A DNA stretch of 6,908 nucleotides, from contig CAJOER010000064.1 of assembly GCA_905233805.1 (NCBI GenBank), positions 1-6,908 on the forward strand, given 5' to 3'. A program made the translations under genes and the position numbers. The notes below the pieces were generated by a model, which did no database searches, had not been told where the DNA came from, and worked only from the letters and a program-made list of their open reading frames with translations. This stretch comes from an uncultured Eubacterium sp. (GTDB taxonomy: Bacteria > Bacillota > Clostridia > Oscillospirales > Acutalibacteraceae). Shown here in pieces: positions 1 to 5,781 of the stretch (positions are counted from its first letter, which is position 1; each line of letters opens with the position of its first letter).

Positions 1-1005
1 AGAGCTTTTAATCATGAAACAGAGAATTCTTCTATTCCCGGATTTGACGGCGCAAGCGTTGCTAACACGAACGAAAATGAAGGTAATCGAGGAGTCAAAA
101 TCACAAGCACAAGTAAGGACTGGTATCAGTATACAAATACTATTCACTATGTCGGCAAAAACGAAGCTTTTGTCAAAGGATTACAGACGGCGGAATACGG
201 TTTTGTCGGACGTTCTATGAGATGGACAACAGCTTTGTCAACTTCTACAAACGACTACCATAATTATAACGGTCAGGGTACATATTATGTAATTGACTAC
301 CGTAATGTTCCCGAAACTATAAGGTCTGTTGTTTCGTCATATCTTAATATAGGCGGGAATGATCAATATGTAAAAAATGAGCTTTCCGATATAATTGACG
401 CTATAACTTATCTGCAGGAAGAGCCTACCACGGGCTTTACAACAGATAACTATGTAAGTCATGCGACAACCGTTGCTGAAAATGTTCAGACTAAAAAAGA
501 ATATCTGAATGGCGTAACGGTTAGCGCATCAGATTTAAGCAGCTACGACGTTCTTGCTTCTGCTATTACAACGTCAAAGGAAACTTATGACTACAACAAT
601 GCCGACGGCGTTTACACTGAGGACAGCTTTGCAGCGTTTAAAACGGCTTATGAGACATCCGAAACAGAAGCAGCAGGAGTCAAGACTAACGGATTTACAA
701 CCGCAACAACTGGCAACGCGCTTATTGCGGCGTATAAAGCGCTTAACGTTATAACTCCGCCGAGCGGAAACATCGGCGACGATACTACCTTTACTTATGA
801 TGAAGAAACAGGTAAGGTTACTATAAGCGGTGAAGGCGCCATGAACGATTTTGAATCGGGTGCGGCAAGTCCTTTCGGCAATAACGATACAATTAAAGAG
901 GTTGAAGTCGGCGACGACGTTACCTATATCGGCGCACACGCGTTTGACGGAGCAAACGGACTTGAAACAATTACCGTTCCCGCAACGCTCGGGCGGCGAC
1001 GTTAA
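1..1005 (+). CDS. N-terminal part of a large modular surface/secreted protein (5' partial, ends at a frameshift)
   Basis: The frame is open from base 1 with no stop, so the gene starts upstream of the window; the ATG at 217 is internal. Any signal peptide would lie outside. What is seen: about 100 residues of Ser/Thr/Asn/Tyr-rich sequence, then helix-prone sequence with a FIVAR-like segment at 586-747 (Y-x-x-A-D-G-V-Y-T, ending A-A-Y-K-A-L-N). From about 775 comes the start of a BspA-type leucine-rich domain (LRR_5 style: V-T-I-S-G-E-G-A-M, then V-T-Y-I-G-A-H-A-F and L-E-T-I-T-V-P). This frame then runs into Gly-Arg-Arg-Arg and TAA in the middle of a repeat, while the continuing domain is in frame 2. 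This is therefore the front piece of one gene with the next entry, about 1,100 residues in the window if rejoined. Such proteins are exported and usually thought to act in adhesion or glycan contact; the actual role here is unknown. The segment is acidic, unlike the basic C-terminus. Confidence 0.85.
   Translation, partial: RAFNHETENSSIPGFDGASVANTNENEGNRGVKITSTSKDWYQYTNTIHYVGKNEAFVKGLQTAEYGFVGRSMRWTTALSTSTNDYHNYNGQGTYYVIDYRNVPETIRSVVSSYLNIGGNDQYVKNELSDIIDAITYLQEEPTTGFTTDNYVSHATTVAENVQTKKEYLNGVTVSASDLSSYDVLASAITTSKETYDYNNADGVYTEDSFAAFKTAYETSETEAAGVKTNGFTTATTGNALIAAYKALNVITPPSGNIGDDTTFTYDEETGKVTISGEGAMNDFESGAASPFGNNDTIKEVEVGDDVTYIGAHAFDGANGLETITVPATLGRRR
988..1005 (+). other. Frameshift junction inside the surface-protein gene
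   Basis: Frame 1 reads Thr-Leu-Gly-Arg-Arg-Arg-stop here. Dropping one G from the three-G run at 991-993 gives Thr-Leu-Gly-Gly-Asp-Val and continues smoothly into frame 2 and the rest of the leucine-rich domain. The simplest reading is one extra base in the G run, from a real indel or an assembly error. I see no classical -1 slippery heptamer. Confidence 0.8.
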
Positions 1006-3301
1006 AAACAAGTCAGCCGACAATGCACCGTGGAAGGCTCCCAAGGTAAGGCTGGTCAAACTCGGTTTAAACGAAGGCGACCTGTCGATAACCTCAATCG
1101 GTGACGAAGTATTTGAAGATAATAAGAACACAGCATATTTCTTCTACAATAAAGAAACCGTTATTCCCGGTAACAGTGGAGCTATCTTCGGCCAAAATCC
1201 GACAATTCACGGTTACATTCCTTCAACCGCATACGACTATGCTCAACAGTATCACATCAACTTTGTTGAAATTTCGCATGAACACATATGGGATGACGGA
1301 ACCGTTACGGCTCCCACCTGTTCAAGCAGCGGATATACTACTTATCATTGTAGGTACTGTACTAAGACAAAAACAAGTAATTATGTTTCTCCGCTTGGCC
1401 ATGACTGGAAAGATGAGGTTATAGCGCCTACCTGTACAGAAAGAGGTTACACTCTTCGCACCTGTCAGCGCGAGGGCTGCGATAAAACTGAAAAAAGAGA
1501 TTACACACCTGCAAAGCGTCACAAGTATGACGGAGAAATAAAGCCCGAATACAACAGTGACCTTCCGAGAGAAAACGATTCAACTCATTATCAGCACAGC
1601 ATTGCGTGCTCGGTATGCGGAGAAGCAAAAAGTCTTGAGTATTGCGGTCCGTTCGAAGTAGTAGCAGAAGACGTTCAACAAAACGGCCATACGTATACCT
1701 GCCTTAAATGCACGGTCTGCAACGGAACTCACCTTGAAAAGGCAGACGCACCGACAGGAACCCATATTGTATTTTATTACGGCTCAAATAACGAGATTCT
1801 TAACATTGAGTATGTTGAAGATGGACAGAACCCAAAGGAAGTTCCTGCTATACCGAACCAGCAGGTCGGACACATCTATTCGTGGACACTTGGCCTTGGC
1901 GGAGTTGAAATAAACCCCTCAAGCCAGATTATTCTCGGCAATACTATCTTTAAGGTTAAAGACGAGCTTAAATCGTACAATGTTAATTATGTTAAAGTAA
2001 TAGAAGGCAACGACGGAACGACATCCGAAACGGTATTTCGCAGTGAACCCGTGAAACACGGCGAAACTCCTTCCGATATTCCGAACCTTTACTCCGACAC
2101 TATTAATCTGAACGTGCAGGGACATAAGGTTTATGTATGGGAAACCGACCCGAACGGAGTTGTTATTACCAAGGATACAACCTTTAAACAGGTATTGGAT
2201 CTTAAAGACCATGACTTCACCGATACGATTATGCAGGAAGCAACCTGTACCGAAGACGGCAGTATGTCGCGTTTCTGCGAAAAGTGCGGTTATTACATTG
2301 AAAATGAAACAATCGACGCTAAAGGTCACAGTTATATTGAAAACGTTACAAAGAAAGCTACCTGTACGGTTAAAGGCTCAAAAGTTGTAACCTGCGCTAA
2401 CGCTAACTGCGATTACAGGGAGGTTAAGGACATTCCGGCAACCGGCCACAAGTGGAACGCAGGCGTAGTTACAAAGAGGCCAACCTGTACCGAAAAAGGT
2501 GAGAAGACGTTTACATGTACTAATGCAAACTGTAATGATAAGAAAACCGAGCCTATTAATGCAACAGGTCATCAGTTCGACAACGGCGTTATTACAAAAC
2601 AGCCGACTGTTGAAGAAACGGGTATTAAAACTTATACTTGCAAAGAATGTAAAGCAACAAAAACCGAAATTCTTCCCAAGGCAAGCGTTAAGGAAGTAAC
2701 GCCTTCCGAAAAGGTGGCTGACAATGCTCCCGTTAATAAGAAGATTAAGAAACCGGCAGGCATTACAACCGTATCCAACGCAAAGAAAAAACAGCTTATC
2801 ATTTCCTTCAACAAAGTAAAAGGCGCTCAGAACTACCGCGTAATGTACCGCAAGCAGGGCGCTAAGAAATGGAAAAAGTCATGGACTAAGGGCAAGAACA
2901 AGTACATCCTTAAAAAGCTCAAAAACAAAGGTCTGTACGAGTTTAAGTTCGCCGCGTACAAGAAGAACGCCAAGGGCGCATGGGAACGCGGAGAGTACTC
3001 CAAGATAAGTTACCGTTACTATTACAAGGAAAAGCTTACAAAGGTTGCGCCTTCAAAGGGTAAAATCAAGGTTGCCTGGACGAAGGACAAGAACGCTGAC
3101 TGCTATCAACTCTTCTATGCTAAAAAGAAAAATATGAAGGGCGCAAAGAAAATTGAAATCAATTCAAAGAACACGACCTCATATACAATCAAAGGCTTAA
3201 AGAAGGGCAAGTACTACGTAAGAGTCCGCGCTATCAAAAAGAAGGGCGGCAAAAAATACGTGGGCGAATACTCACAGCGTAAACCTGCAAAAGTAAAATA
3301 A
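992..3301 (+). CDS. C-terminal part of the same modular surface protein: LRR, Cys-rich repeats, beta-grasp-like repeats, Fn3
   Basis: Frame 2 is formally open from a TTG at 851, but meaningful sequence begins near 992, where it takes over from the frame-1 piece. No ATG and no ribosome binding site lies near the junction, so independent translation is unlikely. Modules in order: the rest of a BspA-type leucine-rich domain (to about 1276), with the typical cap G-Y-I-P-S-T-A-Y-D-Y-A; Cys-rich units 1-3 (1283-1762); two beta-grasp-like repeats (1763-2206); Cys-rich units 4-7 (2210-2680); a linker; and two fibronectin III-like modules (2753-3025 and 3029-3298). The protein ends in Pro-Ala-Lys-Val-Lys with no LPXTG motif, dockerin or S-layer homology repeat, so how it stays on the cell, if it does, is not evident. 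The architecture is typical of clostridial extracellular proteins. It could be a pseudogene fragment or an intact gene with a sequencing error. Confidence 0.85.
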   Translation, partial: GGDVKNKSADNAPWKAPKVRLVKLGLNEGDLSITSIGDEVFEDNKNTAYFFYNKETVIPGNSGAIFGQNPTIHGYIPSTAYDYAQQYHINFVEISHEHIWDDGTVTAPTCSSSGYTTYHCRYCTKTKTSNYVSPLGHDWKDEVIAPTCTERGYTLRTCQREGCDKTEKRDYTPAKRHKYDGEIKPEYNSDLPRENDSTHYQHSIACSVCGEAKSLEYCGPFEVVAEDVQQNGHTYTCLKCTVCNGTHLEKADAPTGTHIVFYYGSNNEILNIEYVEDGQNPKEVPAIPNQQVGHIYSWTLGLGGVEINPSSQIILGNTIFKVKDELKSYNVNYVKVIEGNDGTTSETVFRSEPVKHGETPSDIPNLYSDTINLNVQGHKVYVWETDPNGVVITKDTTFKQVLDLKDHDFTDTIMQEATCTEDGSMSRFCEKCGYYIENETIDAKGHSYIENVTKKATCTVKGSKVVTCANANCDYREVKDIPATGHKWNAGVVTKRPTCTEKGEKTFTCTNANCNDKKTEPINATGHQFDNGVITKQPTVEETGIKTYTCKECKATKTEILPKASVKEVTPSEKVADNAPVNKKIKKPAGITTVSNAKKKQLIISFNKVKGAQNYRVMYRKQGAKKWKKSWTKGKNKYILKKLKNKGLYEFKFAAYKKNAKGAWERGEYSKISYRYYYKEKLTKVAPSKGKIKVAWTKDKNADCYQLFYAKKKNMKGAKKIEINSKNTTSYTIKGLKKGKYYVRVRAIKKKGGKKYVGEYSQRKPAKVK
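1283..1762 (+). repeat. Cys-rich 'H-W...PTC...C..C...GH' repeats, units 1-3
   Basis: Unit 1 (1283-1399) and unit 2 (1400-1519) are about 40 residues each. They start with H-x-W-x-D, carry A-P-T-C followed by a Cys pair, and end at the next Gly-His or Arg-His. The pair is C-x2-C in unit 1 and C-x4-C in unit 2. Unit 3 (1520-1762) is longer and divergent, with six cysteines and three C-x2-C spacings (two of them overlapping), ending T-G-T-H. The His/Cys spacing suggests zinc-ribbon-like metal binding or structural disulfides. That is inference; repeats of this type are common in clostridial surface proteins without a proven function. Confidence 0.75.
1763..2206 (+). repeat. Two beta-grasp-like (Flg_new/InlB-B-like) repeats
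   Basis: Two related stretches, about 1763-1972 and 1976-2206, share one plan: a hydrophobic strand (H-I-V-F-Y-Y / Y-N-V-N-Y-V-K-V), a turn with Gly/Asn, a second strand with a 'V-x-x-G-x-x-P' element (E-D-G-Q-N-P / K-H-G-E-T-P), then H-x-Y-x-W (H-I-Y-S-W / H-K-V-Y-V-W) and a final strand with T-x-F-K-V or T-T-F-K-Q-V. This resembles the Listeria-Bacteroides beta-grasp repeat family found in surface proteins. The assignment rests on pattern, not on a profile search. Confidence 0.55.
2210..2680 (+). repeat. Cys-rich 'H...PTC...C..C...GH' repeats, units 4-7
   Basis: Four head-to-tail units of 37-41 residues: 2210-2326, 2327-2446, 2447-2569 and 2570-2680. Each begins at His after Gly-His or Asp-His, has V/I-x-K-x-x/P-T-C, a Gly, then a Cys pair and a short acidic or basic run to the next Gly-His. 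Pair spacing is C-x2-C in units 4 and 7 and C-x4-C in units 5 and 6 (C-A-N-A-N-C and C-T-N-A-N-C). The last unit has lost the first Cys (P-T-V in place of P-T-C) and the closing Gly-His, as expected for a terminal degenerate repeat. Confidence 0.8.
2753..3298 (+). repeat. Tandem lysine-rich fibronectin type III-like modules
   Basis: Two modules of about 90 residues, 2753-3025 and 3029-3298. Each has the Fn3 strand order: a strand with I-x-I-S-F/I-K-V-A-W, 'A-x-x-Y-x-V/L-x-Y' (A-Q-N-Y-R-V-M-Y and A-D-C-Y-Q-L-F-Y), a 'Y-x-I/L-K-x-L-K-x-G' element and 'Y-x-F/V-x-x-A-x-K' (Y-E-F-K-F-A-A-Y-K and Y-Y-V-R-V-R-A-I-K), closing with G-E-Y-S. By hand count about 50 of roughly 180 residues are lysine, making this end strongly basic. 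Confidence 0.75.
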
Positions 3302-3311
3302 ACAAAGTAAA

Positions 3312-3348
3312 ACCCGAGGCGGATAACCCGCCTCGGGTATTTTTTATT
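3312..3348 (+). terminator. Rho-independent terminator, probably bidirectional
   Basis: CCCGAGGCGG at 3313-3322 pairs perfectly with CCGCCTCGGG at 3328-3337, and an extra A-T pair (3312/3338) makes an 11-bp stem with a 5-base loop. A T-rich tract (3338-3348) follows on the + strand, 11 bases after the surface-protein stop. Read on the - strand, the same hairpin lies 13 bases after the M28 peptidase stop and is followed by a weaker T-rich run (TTTTACTTTG). It therefore suits both convergent genes. Confidence 0.93.
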
Positions 3349-3351
3349 ATC

Positions 3352-4698
3352 TTATTCTTCGTTTGCTTCGGTTTCTTCTTCAACCTCTTCCGAATCTTTA
3401 TTAAGGCCTTCTCTGTCAAACTTGAATATTGTTGAAAGAACAACCTCAAATCCTACTTCAAGAGCTTCGGGGTTAAGCCTGTCGGCAGTATCGCGTCTGT
3501 TGTGATAATAATCGGCAGGAGTCGGGTCCATAGCGGCAAGACAGGTTGCGGTAATTCCATCCTGAGTAAGAGCCGCGGCATCTGACGAACCGAAGAATAC
3601 GTTTGCGAATTTAAGGTCCTCATGACCTGCCTCAATAGCGGCGTCCATAACGAGCTGTGAGAAAGTCTGGTCATGCTTTACGGTTCCCGTCATATCACGG
3701 TTATATACGTTGAGATATTCAAGGTCCGTAAGAGTATCAACGCAGAGCGCTACGGTTTCAACGCCGGAATTGCAGTACTCGTCGTGATGGTCCTTAGCCC
3801 ACTGCTTACAGCCTCTGAGGCCTGCTTCTTCACCGTCGGTAATCATAGCAACAACCTCGGTGTTTTCAAGCTCTACGCCCGCCATATCAAGCATACGAAG
3901 CGCACATACGGCAGCATATGTTCCCGTAAGGTTATCGTTAGCGCCCGGGGAGATAGTCTTGAAATCAACAAAAAGGAAAAGCGGAATCATGCAGAGCGCC
4001 GTGAAACAGTGGAAATAATAGCTGTAATTGATAAGGAAATCGCCGAACGCGCCCATATTTGCAAAGTTAGCAATAATCGTAACTATTGCAACTACGAAAG
4101 AGCCGATTGCGGTTCCGATTGTAAGTCCCATTAATATTCCCGTGAGAGATTTAATATGAAGAATCTTTGAGTAGTAATTATGTCTCCACTCGTAAGCCGC
4201 GTCGCAGTGGCCCGAAATTATAATTCTTCTTTTGACCTCGCCCGTGGGCTTTCTCTTTGCATAAAAGTTTCTTCCGTCTATCTTCTTATAAAGCACGTCG
4301 CAGAACTGCTTGTAAAGAAGAAATTCCATTACGGTAATGAAAAGTCCTACGCCTACGGTTGCGCCGACAACTATCTGAGGAATAAAGAAAGCGCTGCTTC
4401 CCTTTCCGTCAAATATATTAAGATAAGTAAGCGCAAGGCATACTACAACCGCAAGAATAATCATAAAGGACACGGTCTTGGTGAAGTGTAAAAATGCCTT
4501 GGGAGCCATTTTATAGGTTTCAAAGCCCGTCTCATCTGCAAAGATATCCATTTCTTTTTTAATGTGCTTCTGAGTTGCGTAGCAGTTTTCGTTACCCGAC
4601 TCACGCGGACCGTATTTCTTAATTACATTGGTTATTTCTTTTACGGTGTAATCAACATTTTCCTTGATTACCGCCTTTGGAAATTCGCTGAATTTCAT
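3352..4698 (-). CDS. Membrane-embedded M28 family zinc metallopeptidase (aminopeptidase-like)
   Basis: 448 residues. M28 enzymes are di-zinc exopeptidases that release N-terminal residues. The full set of expected ligands is visible: G-H-C-D-A (His164, Asp166), S-P-G-A-N-D-N (Asp255, bridging), D-G-E-E-A-G (Glu290 as catalytic base, Glu291 as ligand), C-V-D (Asp321) and D-Y-Y-H-N (His399), so it should be active. Unusual for the family are four hydrophobic segments: about 75-93 and 105-128 before the catalytic domain, and about 184-212 and 220-245 between the first ligand motif and Asp255. There is no signal peptide. The loop after the second segment (130-158) is rich in Lys and Arg, suggesting by the positive-inside rule that the catalytic parts face the cytoplasm. 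The C-terminus is a Glu-rich tail. The ATG is supported by AGGAG (4707-4711) eight bases upstream. It has its own promoter and converges on the surface-protein gene. Substrate unknown. Confidence 0.88.
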   Translation of the reverse strand: MKFSEFPKAVIKENVDYTVKEITNVIKKYGPRESGNENCYATQKHIKKEMDIFADETGFETYKMAPKAFLHFTKTVSFMIILAVVVCLALTYLNIFDGKGSSAFFIPQIVVGATVGVGLFITVMEFLLYKQFCDVLYKKIDGRNFYAKRKPTGEVKRRIIISGHCDAAYEWRHNYYSKILHIKSLTGILMGLTIGTAIGSFVVAIVTIIANFANMGAFGDFLINYSYYFHCFTALCMIPLFLFVDFKTISPGANDNLTGTYAAVCALRMLDMAGVELENTEVVAMITDGEEAGLRGCKQWAKDHHDEYCNSGVETVALCVDTLTDLEYLNVYNRDMTGTVKHDQTFSQLVMDAAIEAGHEDLKFANVFFGSSDAAALTQDGITATCLAAMDPTPADYYHNRRDTADRLNPEALEVGFEVVLSTIFKFDREGLNKDSEEVEEETEANEE

Positions 4699-4706
4699 AG
4701 AATTAT

Positions 4707-4711
4707 CTCCT
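4707..4711 (-). promoter_or_regulatory. Ribosome binding site of the M28 peptidase gene
   Basis: AGGAG on the - strand, eight bases before the ATG at 4696-4698. It fixes the start codon. Confidence 0.85.
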
Positions 4712-4731
4712 AACTGTAAAAATAATAAATT

Positions 4732-4760
4732 ATTATATCAAACTGAACATAATATGTCAA
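4732..4760 (-). promoter_or_regulatory. Near-perfect housekeeping-sigma promoter for the M28 peptidase gene
   Basis: Read on the - strand: TTGACA (4755-4760), a 17-base spacer, then TATAAT (4732-4737), preceded by TGA, which also makes an extended -10 (TGn). Transcription should begin near 4725, leaving a leader of about 27 bases containing the AGGAG site. The -35 box starts one base after the trpS stop codon (4762-4764). An A/T inverted repeat (4721-4734) overlaps the start-site side of the -10 box. Confidence 0.92.
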
Positions 4761-4761
4761 T

Positions 4762-5769
4762 TTACTTTAAAACAAAACCTATCTTCTTCATCGCCTTGGT
4801 GAGCGTTCTGTTTGCTATACGTGAGGCGATTTCGGCGCCGTTTGTATAACACTCGGTAAGATAAGCCTTATCCTTCAAAAGCTCGTTATAGCGCTTCTGA
4901 ACGGGTTCAAGTTCGGCAACAACCGCCTCGCCTACCGCCTTTTTGAAATCGCCGTAGCCCTTGCCCGAGAAATCGCGTTCGATAGTTTCAATACTGTCGC
5001 CTGTGATAGCCGAATAAATTGTCATAAGATTATTGATTCCGTCCTTGCCGTCGGCGTAGCGCACAGCCATTTCGCTGTCTGTTACGGCGCTCTTGAACTT
5101 CTTCATAATAACGTTCGGCTCGTCGGTAAGGAACACCGTTCCCTTCGGGTTCGGGTCGGATTTTGACATCTTGGATACGGGATTCTGAAGACTCATTACC
5201 CTTGCGCCCGCCTTCGGGATATACGGCTCGGGTACGGTAAATACGTTACCGTAAATCCCGTTAAAGCGCTCGGCGATATCCCTTGTTATTTCAAGGTGCT
5301 GCTTCTGGTCGGCTCCGACGGGAACAACGTCCGCCTGATAGAGAAGAATATCGGCAGCCATAAGGCAGGGATAAGTAAAAAGTCCTGCGTTAACGTTATC
5401 CGAATGCTGGGCGGATTTATCCTTGAACTGAGTCATACGGTTAAGCTCGCCGAACTGGGTATAGCAGTTTAAAAGCCACGCAAGCTGAGAGTGCTGAGGC
5501 ACGTGGGACTGAATGAAAAGTATTCCCTTTTCGGGGTCAAGACCTACCGCCATTAGCATAGCGTAAAGCTGCATAGTCTGCTGTCTGAGCTTGGCAGGCT
5601 CCTGACGCACGGTAATTGAATGTAAATCGGCTATGCCGAATACCGTATCAAAATCCTCCTGAAACGAGGGCCAGCCCCTCATAGCGCCGAGATAGTTACC
5701 GAGAGTCGGAACAGACGTCGGCTGAATCAGCGAGAGTGAACGTTTTTTTCTTTCCTGAGTTTCTGACAT
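4762..5769 (-). CDS. trpS: Tryptophanyl-tRNA synthetase
   Basis: 335 residues, the usual length for bacterial TrpS. It charges tRNA-Trp with tryptophan using ATP, in the cytoplasm. This is a class I synthetase with a Rossmann fold. The HIGH-equivalent motif is P-T-L-G-N (21-25) within Q-P-T-S-V-P-T-L-G-N-Y-L-G-A, and the signature K-M-S-K-S is at 200-204. The stretch Y-P-C-L-M-A-A-D-I-L-L-Y (133-144) carries the Asp (140) that in characterised enzymes recognises the indole nitrogen, and G-A-D-Q-K-Q-H-L-E is at 152-160. About ten polar, basic residues precede the first core strand. The start is supported by GGAG (5777-5780) seven bases upstream. Only 12 bases separate it from the aminotransferase gene ahead, so the two are probably co-transcribed. 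No T-box leader fits in that gap; any such control would have to lie upstream of the aminotransferase, outside the window. Confidence 0.97.
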   Translation of the reverse strand: MSETQERKKRSLSLIQPTSVPTLGNYLGAMRGWPSFQEDFDTVFGIADLHSITVRQEPAKLRQQTMQLYAMLMAVGLDPEKGILFIQSHVPQHSQLAWLLNCYTQFGELNRMTQFKDKSAQHSDNVNAGLFTYPCLMAADILLYQADVVPVGADQKQHLEITRDIAERFNGIYGNVFTVPEPYIPKAGARVMSLQNPVSKMSKSDPNPKGTVFLTDEPNVIMKKFKSAVTDSEMAVRYADGKDGINNLMTIYSAITGDSIETIERDFSGKGYGDFKKAVGEAVVAELEPVQKRYNELLKDKAYLTECYTNGAEIASRIANRTLTKAMKKIGFVLK

Positions 5770-5776
5770 AATAATT

Positions 5777-5780
5777 CTCC
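5777..5780 (-). promoter_or_regulatory. Ribosome binding site of trpS
   Basis: GGAG on the - strand (within CGGAGA), seven bases before the trpS ATG. It sits in the 12-base gap after the aminotransferase stop. Confidence 0.75.
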
Positions 5781-5781
5781 G

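Noticed and set aside
14..220. Small + strand open frame of 68 residues at the left edge
   Set aside because: Overlaps the frame-1 surface-protein sequence, which is open from base 1 and continues into recognisable domains; no ribosome binding site.
988..1010. Programmed ribosomal frameshift at the junction
   Set aside because: The shift needed is +1. There is no known +1 site such as CTT-TGA with a Shine-Dalgarno stimulator, and the fit at the G run is better explained by a one-base indel.
574..1131. 185-residue open frame on the - strand opposite the surface-protein gene
   Set aside because: Antisense to sequence with clear domain content on the + strand; Cys/Phe/Ser-rich low-sense translation and no ribosome binding site.
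1283..2680. CRISPR-like or DNA-level direct repeat array
   Set aside because: The periodicity of about 120 bases is from protein repeats in an open frame; units differ widely at the DNA level and there are no short identical repeats with spacers.
3673..4134. 153-residue open frame on the + strand inside the M28 gene
   Set aside because: Shadow of the peptidase, whose motifs are complete on the - strand; no family resemblance.
4699..4761. Terminator between trpS and the peptidase gene
   Set aside because: The only inverted repeat is A/T-only with 6-bp arms and no G/C stem, so it is too weak. Some read-through from trpS into the peptidase gene is possible.
5770..5781. T-box leader or attenuator controlling trpS
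   Set aside because: Only 12 bases separate it from the preceding gene, far too short.
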